A stretch of 20,618 nucleotides of DNA from Prevotella sp. UBA2739 (GCA_002353525.1 DEJV01000009.1:1-20618), one strand, 5' to 3'; positions 7,379 to 15,367 are shown, counted from the first letter of the stretch. The notes: generated by a model from the sequence alone, not told the origin. Numbers and translations are program-made.

Positions 7379-8101
7379 ATGCCGAAAAAGTTTGGTTTCT
7401 ACATTCTTGTCATCCTTTATCTCGTATCGGTCGGTTCGCTCATCCTACTGACCTACAATTATCATGAGGATCATCACACCGACCTCACCCATCGGGTTGT
7501 CGCGTTTAGCGCCAATGTAGTGTTGGTGACACTCATCTTCGCCGCCATCGTTCTGTATATCAACAACCGACGGCTGAAGCAAGCCAACAAGACACTCTAC
7601 CAACTGCATCTCGACAATGTGGACTACAGAAAGCACGAAAAGCAACAGCGCGAACTGTACGAGAAAGTGATTGACGAACTGAAACAAGAGATTGATTTTT
7701 TGCGCTCCAACGAACAACAACGCTACAAAAACAGCAGTTTGGACGATCACAACCGTCAGGACATTCTGAGCAAGATTATCAATGTGATGGAATATTCCGA
7801 CAAGATTTTCGACAACGACTTCGACCTGAACACGCTGGCCGACATGGTGGGGACGAACTATAAATACGTTTCGCAAGTCATCAATCAGGAATTCAACAAG
7901 AATTTCAGTGCCTATCTGAGCGACTATCGTGTGCAGGAAGCCTGCCGACGACTGAATGATCATGAGCATTATGACAACAATACCATCGAGGCAGTAGCCG
8001 AAAGTGTAGGTTTCAAGTCACGTTCTAATTTCATTCTGTGCTTCAAACGGGTCACAGGTATGACGCCTTCTGACTATCAAAAACAAGCAAAAAACAACTA
8101 A
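7379..8101 (+). CDS. Membrane-anchored AraC-type HTH regulator
   Basis: The 240 residues begin at ATG 7379, 11 bp after argF'. An in-frame upstream extension to 7325 would overlap argF' and would put an unlikely sequence before MPKKFGFYIL, so I use 7379. Two transmembrane helices are at about residues 7-26 and 44-61. The loop between them (YNYHEDHHTDLTH) has five histidines and should face the periplasm, because both flanks are positively charged. A coiled-coil-like stretch follows (about 65-125). The C-terminus is an AraC/XylS DNA-binding domain (about 145-237): NTLADMVGTNYKYVSQVIN, then EAVAESVGFKSRSNFILCFKR. It has no receiver, kinase or sugar-binding domain. The spacing suggests co-transcription with argF', but its target and signal are unknown. 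Confidence 0.85.
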   Translation: MPKKFGFYILVILYLVSVGSLILLTYNYHEDHHTDLTHRVVAFSANVVLVTLIFAAIVLYINNRRLKQANKTLYQLHLDNVDYRKHEKQQRELYEKVIDELKQEIDFLRSNEQQRYKNSSLDDHNRQDILSKIINVMEYSDKIFDNDFDLNTLADMVGTNYKYVSQVINQEFNKNFSAYLSDYRVQEACRRLNDHEHYDNNTIEAVAESVGFKSRSNFILCFKRVTGMTPSDYQKQAKNN

Positions 8102-8105
8102 ACAC

Positions 8106-8138
8106 TACAAAAATGTGGCAAAATATGCCGTTTTTTGT
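8106..8138 (+). terminator. Intrinsic terminator after the AraC-type gene
   Basis: GGCA (8117-8120) and TGCC (8126-8129) form a short stem around AAATA, extended outward by ACAAAAA against TTTTTGT, with six Ts at 8131-8136. It begins 5 bp after the stop codon. The A/T symmetry means it may act in both directions. Confidence 0.65.
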
Positions 8139-8177
8139 TCAAAATCATGATTTAGAACAATATTATGGGGGTAAAAT

Positions 8178-8209
8178 GTTGCACGGATAAAAAAAAAACT
8201 TTATCTTTG
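8178..8209 (+). promoter_or_regulatory. Promoter-like element with no gene downstream
   Basis: GTTG (8178-8181), 20 bp, then TATCTTTG (8202-8209): an exact -7 match and a one-mismatch -33 match to the Bacteroidetes consensus. The expected start is around 8216. Only a non-coding stretch and a terminator follow before the convergent trp operon. Confidence 0.6.
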
Positions 8210-8215
8210 CATCAA

Positions 8216-8368
8216 GAAAATTAGACAATTATTCGGCAAATAATAAAAAGACATACACAGGAACAAAACTAGATGAACCTTAGGAAATGATATTATAGGT
8301 TTAAGTAAAAGGTAAGTAAGTAGTAACGCAGAAACGGCCCTGAAGTGATTTCACGGCCGTTTTATTTT
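8216..8368 (+). ncRNA. Candidate small non-coding RNA
   Basis: A promoter at 8178-8209 and an intrinsic terminator at 8332-8368 bracket about 150 nt with no reading frame longer than a few codons (ATG at 8273 gives only five residues). The sequence is AT-rich and ends in a stable GC-rich hairpin with a T-tract. It lies between the convergent ends of the argF'-araC and trp transcripts. I do not recognise the family. The exact 5' end is a guess from the promoter. Confidence 0.45.
8332..8368 (+). terminator. Intrinsic terminator
   Basis: AAACGGCC (8332-8339) pairs with GGCCGTTT (8355-8362). After a C-C mismatch, TGAA (8341-8344) pairs with TTCA (8350-8353) around a GTGAT loop. TTTTATTTT follows. 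On the other strand the hairpin is followed only by a weak T-tract, so its use by the trp operon is uncertain. Confidence 0.8.
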
Positions 8369-8429
8369 GCCCTTTTCGAAAACTATCAGCCTTTGCAGAT
8401 TACTAAAACAGGCTCAGCCGATATCTACT

Positions 8430-8996
8430 TTATAGATTCATCCAATTGCGCACAATGTCATGCCCTTGCGGGGTGAGCACACTCTCAGGATGGAACTGGA
8501 TGCCATGAATGTTGTAGCTCCGGTGGCGCAAAGCCATAATCTGTCCTTCGTCGCTTAAAGCAGTGATTTCCAGCGTGTCAGGAAGAGACTCTTTATCGAC
8601 CACCCAACTATGATATCGCCCCATGGTGATACGCCGTGGCAAACCTGCAAAGATGGGGTCATTGCCCAACTGGGTGCCTTCGGTGGCTACACCATGGAAC
8701 ACCTCACTCAGATTGACAAGCTGCGCGCCAAACACCTCACCTATGGCCTGATGACCCAAGCATACACCGAGCATGGGTTTATGGCCGGCATAGGTACGGA
8801 TGACATCGAGCAACAGTCCTGCCTCCGACGGGATGCCCGGTCCTGGCGAAAGGATGATGCGGTCGAACGGCTGCAACTGCGGAAGCGTAAACTGATCGTT
8901 TCGAAGCACTGTGACATCTGCTCCCAACTCTTTTACAAGATGACTCAGGTTGTAGGTAAACGAGTCGTAATTATCAATAATCACTATTTTCATCAT
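8430..8996 (-). CDS. trpG: Anthranilate synthase glutamine amidotransferase subunit
   Basis: This 188-residue class-I glutamine amidotransferase releases ammonia from glutamine for TrpE. The catalytic triad is visible: Cys79 in MLGVCLGHQ, and His169 and Glu171 in IQFHPES. The N-terminal IIDNYDSFTYNL and the SPGPGIPSEAG oxyanion region are typical of TrpG/PabA. It lies 35 bp after trpE and is the last gene of the operon. It could also serve PabB (p-aminobenzoate synthesis), as TrpG does in some bacteria. The protein starts Met-Met, so the start could be either codon. No strong terminator is seen after it on this strand. Confidence 0.95.
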   Translation of the reverse strand: MMKIVIIDNYDSFTYNLSHLVKELGADVTVLRNDQFTLPQLQPFDRIILSPGPGIPSEAGLLLDVIRTYAGHKPMLGVCLGHQAIGEVFGAQLVNLSEVFHGVATEGTQLGNDPIFAGLPRRITMGRYHSWVVDKESLPDTLEITALSDEGQIMALRHRSYNIHGIQFHPESVLTPQGHDIVRNWMNL

Positions 8997-9031
8997 GCAA
9001 TGTCTTATTCAATTTCTCAGATTCTTTTTCT

Positions 9032-10447
9032 CTACATGCGCTCTGCCATGGCGATAGCCCGTCTGAGCGCCCCCAGTTTGTTATTCACTTCCTGTAACTC
9101 ATACTCTTCGTTGCTTTTGGCAACGATGCCACCGCCAGCCTGAAACCACAGTTCGCCGTTGCGACTGACAAAAGTGCGGATGGTAATAGCCTGATTGAGC
9201 GTCCCATCCAGTCCGATGAAACCTATACATCCGCCATAGGCGCCACGGTTGTGGGGCTCATATTCGCTGATAAGCTGCATGGCCCGGACCTTAGGTGCAC
9301 CTGAAAGCGTGCCTGCAGGAAAGGTGTCGATAAAAGCCTTGATAGGGTCGGCACCAGCATCCAGCTCGCCACTGACGCGGCTCACCAAGTGAATCACATG
9401 ACTATAATACTGCAAATCTTTATAGAAATCAACCTTCACATCATGGCAGTTGCGGCTCAGATCGTTGCGTGCCAAGTCGACCAGCATCACGTGTTCGGCA
9501 TTCTCTTTAGGGTCATGGCGCAAATATTCGGCATTGACTTTGTCTTGCTCGGCGTTGCCCGTACGGCGGGTAGTCCCTGCAATAGGATCGATATAAGCAC
9601 GGAAACCACCTTCTGTATTCCCGGTCTGGGCCTCTATCCTGCAATGAGTCTCCGGGGAACTGCCAAAAATGCGGAAGCCGCCAAAGTCGAAATAGAAAAG
9701 ATAAGGACTGGGATTGATGCTCCTCAACACACGATAGAGCTTGAAATCATCGCCTTCGAAGCGTTGAACGAAACGACGCGAGAGCACAATCTGAAACACA
9801 TCACCACGCTGACAATGCTGAATGCCCCGCCGGATGTTGGCTTTGTGCTCCTCGTCGGTTAGCGTCGAGGTGGTTTCGCCAACAGCATGGAACTCGTAAG
9901 TCGGAATGTTGGTCTTGTTGATATGCCGTTCCAAGTCGTCAAGATTTTTTTCTTCGCCCAGCGTGACCATGGTAAGCTGGTTGTTGAAGTGGTCGAATAC
10001 AATGATGTCCCGATAGAGAATATAGTACATATCCGGGGCATCGTTGCGCTCCATGGTCTCGTCCCTTACGGCAATATTCTCAAAATAGCGCACCGCATTG
10101 AACGATGTATAGCCATAAAGTCCACAAAACTGAGCGTTCTCTCCCTCAACCTTCAACCGGGCAAGAAATGAGCGGATGGCATGGTCGGCGCGATAAACAT
10201 CGTTCACCTCATGGCTTGTGGTCGAGCCATCAGGGAACGTACAAACAGCTTCGCCATGACCAATGGCCACACTGCCAATAGGATTCACGGCGATGAACGA
10301 ACGCGCATTGTCGTTGCCGTGATAGTCGCTGCTCTCCATCAGTACACTCATGGGATAGATGTCGCGCAACCGCATATACACTCCTACGGGGGTGTAGAGG
10401 TCAGCCAGAATCGTACGGCTCACCGTCTGATAGTTAAAAATTTCCAT
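9032..10447 (-). CDS. trpE: Anthranilate synthase component I
   Basis: This 471-residue enzyme converts chorismate and ammonia to anthranilate, the committed step to tryptophan. The C-terminal chorismate-binding domain shows IAGTTRRTGN, HVMLVDLARNDL, FPAGTLSGAPKVRAM and GAYGGCIGFIG in the expected order. The N-terminal domain has the segment VLMESSDYH at about residues 35-43. This corresponds to the LLES-type element that binds tryptophan for feedback inhibition in enteric TrpE, so allosteric inhibition is likely. Its ATG overlaps the end of trpB by 14 bp, which suggests translational coupling; trpG follows after 35 bp. The protein is not fused to TrpG. Confidence 0.95.
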   Translation of the reverse strand: MEIFNYQTVSRTILADLYTPVGVYMRLRDIYPMSVLMESSDYHGNDNARSFIAVNPIGSVAIGHGEAVCTFPDGSTTSHEVNDVYRADHAIRSFLARLKVEGENAQFCGLYGYTSFNAVRYFENIAVRDETMERNDAPDMYYILYRDIIVFDHFNNQLTMVTLGEEKNLDDLERHINKTNIPTYEFHAVGETTSTLTDEEHKANIRRGIQHCQRGDVFQIVLSRRFVQRFEGDDFKLYRVLRSINPSPYLFYFDFGGFRIFGSSPETHCRIEAQTGNTEGGFRAYIDPIAGTTRRTGNAEQDKVNAEYLRHDPKENAEHVMLVDLARNDLSRNCHDVKVDFYKDLQYYSHVIHLVSRVSGELDAGADPIKAFIDTFPAGTLSGAPKVRAMQLISEYEPHNRGAYGGCIGFIGLDGTLNQAITIRTFVSRNGELWFQAGGGIVAKSNEEYELQEVNNKLGALRRAIAMAERM

Positions 10448-11642
10448 ATTCTTTAGCTAAGTTTTTGTTATTCAAGTAGGTTTCTACATCTTTATCGCCA
10501 CGTCCACTGACCGTAAGCACCACTACATCTTCTTTCTTGAACTGCATTTTCTTCAATGCTGCGATGGCATGAGCACTCTCGATGGCTGGAATAATGCCTT
10601 CCATGCGTGTCAGCTCATAACCGGCATAGATAGCCTCATCGTCGTTGATGCTCAGCACTCTCGACCGGCCTTTACTTGCCATATTACAATGCATGGGCCC
10701 TACGCCAGGGTAGTCCAGGCCGGCAGAAATGGAGAACGCCTCCTGTATCTGGCCGTCGTCATCTTGCATGACGAGCATCTTCGCACCATGCAGAATACCT
10801 GTTGTGCCCCGATGAATAGTAGCCGCAGTATGGTCTGTATCCCATCCCTGCCCGCCAGCCTCAGCCAGCACAATCTTTACACGCTCGTCATCCACATAGT
10901 GGTAGATAGTGCCTGCGGCATTGCTGCCACCACCGATGCAAGCCATGAGATAATCGGGATAATCACGCCCTATCTTCTCTTGCAATTGCCATTTGATTTC
11001 CTCGGAGATGACACTCTGCATACGGGCAACCAGGTCGGGATAGGGATGAGGGCCCATGGTCGAACCGACGATATAGAACGTGTTCTGCGGATGGCAACAC
11101 CAGTCGCGAATGGCTTCCGAACAAGCATCAGAGAGCGTCATGTTACCGGTACGCACCGGATGCACCTGCGCACCAAGCATCTTCATACGTTCCACGTTGG
11201 TGTGCTGCCGTTCCACATCGGTTGCGCCCATAAACACCTCGCACTTCATATCCATCAGCGCACATACGGTGGCCGTTGCCACACCATGCTGCCCTGCCCC
11301 AGTCTCAGCTATGACACGTGTCTTGCCCATCTTCTTTGCCAGAAGTATCTGTCCGATGGTGTTATTGATTTTATGAGCACCTGTATGGTTAAGGTCTTCG
11401 CGTTTCAGATAAAGCTGGCAGCCATACTTCTCACTCATGCGACGGGCATAATAAAGAGGTGACGGCCGGCCCACATAGTCGCGCAGCAACTGGTGATACT
11501 CTTGTTTGAACTCATCACTTGTGATGATGGGCAGATAGGCTTCTTGCAGATCGTGCACACACTTGTACAGTATTTCGGGCACATATGCACCGCCAAACTC
11601 CCCATAGAAGCCTTTATCATTGACTAAAAAACTATCTTTCAT
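10434..11642 (-). CDS. trpB: Tryptophan synthase beta chain
   Basis: This 402-residue PLP enzyme condenses indole with serine to give tryptophan. The PLP lysine is Lys91 in HTGAHKINNTIGQ. The N-terminus has GFYGEFGGAYVPE and the phosphate-binding loop is CIGGGSNAAGT. The length is normal for the TrpB1 type that pairs with TrpA. It lies 68 bp after trpA, the widest gap within the operon. That gap holds a small dyad (11691-11703) but no recognisable promoter. The last 14 bp overlap the trpE start. Confidence 0.97.
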   Translation of the reverse strand: MKDSFLVNDKGFYGEFGGAYVPEILYKCVHDLQEAYLPIITSDEFKQEYHQLLRDYVGRPSPLYYARRMSEKYGCQLYLKREDLNHTGAHKINNTIGQILLAKKMGKTRVIAETGAGQHGVATATVCALMDMKCEVFMGATDVERQHTNVERMKMLGAQVHPVRTGNMTLSDACSEAIRDWCCHPQNTFYIVGSTMGPHPYPDLVARMQSVISEEIKWQLQEKIGRDYPDYLMACIGGGSNAAGTIYHYVDDERVKIVLAEAGGQGWDTDHTAATIHRGTTGILHGAKMLVMQDDDGQIQEAFSISAGLDYPGVGPMHCNMASKGRSRVLSINDDEAIYAGYELTRMEGIIPAIESAHAIAALKKMQFKKEDVVVLTVSGRGDKDVETYLNNKNLAKEYGNF

Positions 11643-11690
11643 TTTGCTAAATATGCTGGTTTTGTTAGAGTCTTATTGTTTGTTCTACTG

Positions 11691-11703
11691 CTGAACCGTT
11701 CAG
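11691..11703. promoter_or_regulatory. Small perfect dyad in the trpA-trpB gap
   Basis: CTGAAC and GTTCAG flank a single central C. With a one-base centre it cannot fold as a hairpin but could be a protein site or chance. It lies 8 bp from the trpA stop codon. Confidence 0.25.
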
Positions 11704-11710
11704 GGTCACA

Positions 11711-12493
11711 TTACTTACTCAAAGCATCGTAGAGCAAGTCCATAGCCTTGTCGGGATGCTGTGTTTCGTTGAGAAGTGTGACAAACTTCGATCCGATAAT
11801 CGCACCGGCAGCATGCTCTTGTGCACTATCGAGAGTCTGCTTGTTGGAAATGCCGAAACCTATCATTCGGGGATTGCGCAGGTTCATCGAGTTGATGTGC
11901 CTGAAATACTCTTGCTTGGCCGCATTGAAACTCTGCTGGGCACCCGTGGTGCTGGCCGAGCTGACCATATAGATGAAACCATTGGTATGCTCGTCAATGA
12001 AACGGATGCGCTCTTCGCTTGTTTCCGGGGTTATCATCATGATCACCCGCAAATCGTTGCGGTCGGCCACCGGTTTCACCACGTCAAGATAGTCTTGAAA
12101 GGGCAGGTCGGGAATAATCATACCCGAAACGCCACACTCCACACAACTCTGGCAGAAACGTTCTATGCCATAGTGCAGAATGACATTGAGATACCCCATC
12201 ATCACGAGCGGAATATGCACCTTGTCTTTTATTTCTCGTAACTGGCCGAACAGGCGGGTTAATGTCATTCCGTTTTTCAAGGCCACGGTTCCAGCACTTT
12301 GTATGACAGGCCCGTCGGCCAGCGGGTCGCTAAAAGGAATGCCAACCTCTATCATATCGATGCCTCGCCGTTGCAAGGTCAGAATCACGTCTGCCGTACC
12401 CTCCAAGGTGGGGCAGCCGGCACAGAAATAGAGCGAAAGCAGTTTGCGCCCTTTTGAACACGTAAACAGTTGGTTAATCTTATTCATTGTCAT
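11711..12493 (-). CDS. trpA: Tryptophan synthase alpha chain
   Basis: This 260-residue TIM-barrel subunit cleaves indole-3-glycerol phosphate to indole and glyceraldehyde 3-phosphate, and passes indole to TrpB. The family signature MIEVGIPFSDPLADGPVIQ (about residues 46-64) holds the catalytic Glu and Asp. GFGISNK near residue 213 is the phosphate loop region. The protein begins MTMNK; the second Met is also possible as a start. It lies 28 bp after trpF. Confidence 0.96.
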   Translation of the reverse strand: MTMNKINQLFTCSKGRKLLSLYFCAGCPTLEGTADVILTLQRRGIDMIEVGIPFSDPLADGPVIQSAGTVALKNGMTLTRLFGQLREIKDKVHIPLVMMGYLNVILHYGIERFCQSCVECGVSGMIIPDLPFQDYLDVVKPVADRNDLRVIMMITPETSEERIRFIDEHTNGFIYMVSSASTTGAQQSFNAAKQEYFRHINSMNLRNPRMIGFGISNKQTLDSAQEHAAGAIIGSKFVTLLNETQHPDKAMDLLYDALSK

Positions 12494-12521
12494 CTATTTT
12501 GTTTTTGTGTGGTTTTTGGTT

Positions 12522-13178
12522 TTATCTCACTTCATCTAGAAATCTCCGCAGGGCACTGACATCTTTCACGGCAGGACGGGCCTCGAAACGAGAGTTGAGA
12601 TCTATGCCTGCCAGCCTCGAATGACGGAAGCCCTTCACCCTTTCAGCATCATCAGGGCCAATACCACCGCTTAGAAGGAAAGGAGCAGAGCCATCGTATG
12701 CATTCAGCACCGACCAGTCGAACTGTTTTCCGCTTCCCCCAACGCTCTGGCACTTTGTGTCGAAAAGGAACATGTCCACATGTCCTTCATACACTTTGTA
12801 GCGCTCCATGTCGGCAGGCGAACCGATGCTCAGCGCCTTGATGATGCGGATGCCGGGGGTAAGCAGATGGCGCAAACTGTCGATTATCATCGGCGACTCG
12901 CTACCATGCAACTGCACATACTGAAGATGGCAGTTTTGCACATGGGCAACAATGTTCTGAGGATTGTCGTCCACAAACACACCCACACGAGCAGCCTTCT
13001 TTGCTTCATAGCGCCCATTTTCCGACAAATCGTCGGCAAGTGAGCCTGCCTTGGGGTATATCTGCCCTACATACCGCGGACTACCAGGCCAAAAGATAAA
13101 GCCCAGCATATCGACGTCCAACTGCTCTACAGCCTGAATATTCTCCGGCTCACGCATGCCACAAACTTTTATTACCAT
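12522..13178 (-). CDS. trpF: Phosphoribosylanthranilate isomerase
   Basis: This 218-residue TIM-barrel enzyme performs the Amadori rearrangement of phosphoribosylanthranilate to CdRP. The active-site cysteine is in KVCGM near the N-terminus, and the catalytic aspartate is in GIDLNSRFE near the C-terminus. MLGFIFWPGSPRYV, VQLHGSES and LSGGIGPDD are the usual barrel loops. It lies 13 bp after trpC as a separate gene, unlike the fused TrpCF of enteric bacteria. Confidence 0.95.
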   Translation of the reverse strand: MVIKVCGMREPENIQAVEQLDVDMLGFIFWPGSPRYVGQIYPKAGSLADDLSENGRYEAKKAARVGVFVDDNPQNIVAHVQNCHLQYVQLHGSESPMIIDSLRHLLTPGIRIIKALSIGSPADMERYKVYEGHVDMFLFDTKCQSVGGSGKQFDWSVLNAYDGSAPFLLSGGIGPDDAERVKGFRHSRLAGIDLNSRFEARPAVKDVSALRRFLDEVR

Positions 13179-13191
13179 GTATTGAGTTTAT

Positions 13192-14034
13192 TCAAGTTTC
13201 AGGAGTTACAATGAGACGGTCTGAAAGACCTGCGAGCCCTCTATCTTCCATCTCGGCTATAAACGCTTTCAGGGCCATGCCTGGCGCCGACGACTTCATG
13301 AAACTCTCGCCGATAAGGAAACCATGAAAGCCTGCCCGACGAAGGTCACACACCGTTTGCGGATGCGAGATGCCGCTCTCACTCACCTTACAAGCATCCG
13401 TTGGCAGCCAGGATGCCATGCGGAACGAGTTCTGCACATCGGTGATGAATGTGCCGAGGTTTCGGTTGTTGACACCCAGCACATCGGGCTCTAAGTCTGC
13501 ATAGTCGAGTTCCCACTCATCGTGCAACTCGAGCAGCACCTCCAACTGCAGCTCATGGGCAGTGCAAAGCAGCGCACGGCATTCGGCTAATGCAAGGTCG
13601 GCAGCAATAAGCAGCACCGCACTGGCTCCACAAAGGCGTGCCTGAAAGAGCTGATACTCATCGATGACGAAATTCTTATAGAGCACCGGAACCGTAACAC
13701 CCGACTGCCGGGCAACCTCTATAAAGGCATCGCTGCCGCCAAAATACTTCTCGTCGGTGAGTATAGAGATGGCTGCCGCCCCATTTTGCTGATAGCTCAA
13801 CGGAATCTCGTCGGCCCTGCCATCCTCCTTGATCCACCCTTTCGACGGTGACTTGCGCTTGAACTCGCTGATGATGCCGCTCTCCGAGGCCAGCAACGAG
13901 GCGCGCAGGGAGGCCACAGGAGTGCCAAGCATAGCCTCCACGCGCTGATGTATCTCGTGTTCGCTCAACAATTCTTTGAAGCGTGCCACCTCCACCCGTT
14001 TGTAAGCAATGATCTCGTCTAAAACATCTTTCAT
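13192..14034 (-). CDS. trpC: Indole-3-glycerol phosphate synthase
   Basis: This 280-residue TIM-barrel enzyme closes the indole ring of CdRP to give indole-3-glycerol phosphate. The signature IISEFKRKSPSKG (about residues 54-66) carries the catalytic lysine. VLLIAADL, LEVLLELHD, LGVNNRNLGTF and KVSESGI supply the remaining catalytic residues. It lies only 6 bp after trpD and 13 bp before trpF, so it is tightly coupled within the operon. Confidence 0.96.
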   Translation of the reverse strand: MKDVLDEIIAYKRVEVARFKELLSEHEIHQRVEAMLGTPVASLRASLLASESGIISEFKRKSPSKGWIKEDGRADEIPLSYQQNGAAAISILTDEKYFGGSDAFIEVARQSGVTVPVLYKNFVIDEYQLFQARLCGASAVLLIAADLALAECRALLCTAHELQLEVLLELHDEWELDYADLEPDVLGVNNRNLGTFITDVQNSFRMASWLPTDACKVSESGISHPQTVCDLRRAGFHGFLIGESFMKSSAPGMALKAFIAEMEDRGLAGLSDRLIVTPET

Positions 14035-14040
14035 CTCTTA

Positions 14041-15045
14041 TCAGCTGTTCAGTTCCACAAACTTCCTGAAGGTCTGCAAAGCCCTACCGCTGTCAATCGA
14101 CTCGCGCGCAATCTCGATACACTCGTCAATGCTTTTCCCGCCACGCTCAAGCACCTGTATGCCAAAGGCCGCATTAGCCAGGACAATATTCTTCTGTGCG
14201 GGCAAGGCAGTATTGGCAAGCACCCGGTCGAAAATCTCCTTGGCCTCTATCTCTGTGGCACCACCTACCAACTCTTCTGGTTTGGCAATGTCGAATCCCA
14301 GATCCGCGGGTTTGAAGACACGCTCATACTGATTGGTCTTCACCTTGAAGTCGCCTGTGAGCGAAATCTCATCATAACCGTCGACAGAGTTCACGATGCC
14401 ATAGTCAATACCTATTTTCTGATACACATTGCTGTAGAGCCGCATCTGGTCGAGGGTGGCCACACCCAACAACTGGCACTGAGGCTTGCTGGGATTGACA
14501 ATAGGGCCCAGCAGGTTGAAACAAGTGGGAAACTGCAATGCTTTTCTGATAGGCCCCACAAACTTCATGGCCTTAGCGAAAAGCTGTGCATGCAGGTAGA
14601 CAATGCCGCACTCATTGATGCAACGGTTCAGTCGGTCCAGGTCGTCGGTGAACTTCACCCCATGGTTGGCAATCACGTTCGACGCTCCGCTGGTAGATGT
14701 AGCAGCATAATTGCCATGCTTGGCCACCTTATATCCTGCACCAGCGATGACAAAACAGGCCGTCGTCGAGATATTAAACGTGTTCTTGCGGTCGCCCCCC
14801 GTGCCCACCACGTCGATGTAGCGGTCGCACTCTAACGGCACGGGCACCCCTGTCTCCAGAATGCCATCGCGAAAACCCAACAGTTCGTCGACGGTGATGC
14901 CTCGCATTTGCAAACCAGTGAGCAGAGCCGTAATCTGCTCCATGGGGAACTCACTCTTCGTGATACCCACCAGAATATCTCGTGTTTCCTCTCGTGTGAG
15001 AGTCTCATGATTGAGTATTCTGTCTAAAACTTCTTTCATTACCAT
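14041..15045 (-). CDS. trpD: Anthranilate phosphoribosyltransferase
   Basis: This 334-residue enzyme joins anthranilate to PRPP. The PRPP-binding motif VVGTGGDRKNTFNIST (about residues 79-94) and the KHGNYAATSTSGASNV loop (about 109-124) are clear. The length is normal and there is no fusion to TrpG. The protein starts MVMKEV; the second Met at 15039 is an alternative. It is the first structural gene after the leader and attenuator at 15118-15252, which is notable because trpB or trpE leads the operon in the Bacteroidetes relatives I recall. Confidence 0.96.
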   Translation of the reverse strand: MVMKEVLDRILNHETLTREETRDILVGITKSEFPMEQITALLTGLQMRGITVDELLGFRDGILETGVPVPLECDRYIDVVGTGGDRKNTFNISTTACFVIAGAGYKVAKHGNYAATSTSGASNVIANHGVKFTDDLDRLNRCINECGIVYLHAQLFAKAMKFVGPIRKALQFPTCFNLLGPIVNPSKPQCQLLGVATLDQMRLYSNVYQKIGIDYGIVNSVDGYDEISLTGDFKVKTNQYERVFKPADLGFDIAKPEELVGGATEIEAKEIFDRVLANTALPAQKNIVLANAAFGIQVLERGGKSIDECIEIARESIDSGRALQTFRKFVELNS

Positions 15046-15117
15046 AGTTTCTATTTTTGTGTTGTTATTATTTGCCTCTAGGGTTATCTACTTAATAGTC
15101 ACTTACACCTTATTTAT

Positions 15118-15149
15118 AAAAAAAGGCCTGCCGTAAGAACGACAGGCTT
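15118..15149 (-). terminator. Attenuator terminator of the trp operon
   Basis: On the minus strand GCCTGTCG pairs with CGGCAGGC (one G-U pair) around TTCTTA. Seven Ts follow immediately at 15124-15118. It lies between the leader peptide and trpD, 72 bp before the trpD ATG. Its 5' arm can alternatively pair with the region around the leader stop codon (15182-15195). Confidence 0.85.
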
Positions 15150-15192
15150 AAGTTGATATTTTTGTTTTGACATATCTACACAGCTTCGTTAC

Positions 15193-15252
15193 TCACGACT
15201 TTTTCAATCTTGAGCGACGCCACCACCATGTTGTAGATACTGTAAATAACAT
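15193..15252 (-). CDS. trpL: trp operon leader peptide with three tandem Trp codons
   Basis: This 19-codon reading frame, MLFTVSTTWWWRRSRLKKS, starts at ATG 15252 and stops with TGA at 15195-15193. Trp codons 9-11 are consecutive (15228-15220). It lies about 20 nt downstream of the expected transcription start and upstream of an intrinsic terminator and the trp genes. The segment just after the Trp codons (15220-15211, GCGTCGCTCA) can pair with the sequence around the stop codon (15195-15182, including TGAG and CGA). That sequence can instead pair with the 5' arm of the terminator. A ribosome stalled on Trp codons would cover the first segment, allow the antiterminator and let transcription into trpD. 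The symbol is by analogy with enteric trpL. I recall a computational RNA motif called Bacteroid-trp for such leaders. Confidence 0.85.
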   Translation of the reverse strand: MLFTVSTTWWWRRSRLKKS

Positions 15253-15280
15253 TTTCGTTGCTAGTTTTTGGTTTCGGTTG

Positions 15281-15311
15281 CAAAATTACACTTTTTCTAC
15301 GACTTCACAAA
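15281..15311 (-). promoter_or_regulatory. Promoter of the trp operon
   Basis: Read on the minus strand, TTTG (15311-15308), 19 bp, then TAATTTTG (15288-15281) match the Bacteroidetes consensus exactly. The predicted start is near 15274, giving a leader of about 230 nt before trpD. It is divergent from the promoter at 15368-15399. Confidence 0.85.
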
Positions 15312-15367
15312 CTTTTTGTAACTTTTTTGTCGTTAAAAGATGTTTTTTCATGCCTCATGTGAAAAAG

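Noticed and set aside
15176..15229. An alternative 17-codon leader ORF overlapping the Trp codons in another frame (MVVASLKIEKVVSNEAV).
   Set aside because: It contains no Trp and starts inside the Trp-codon run. The WWW frame fits attenuation far better, although competition between the two starts is not excluded.
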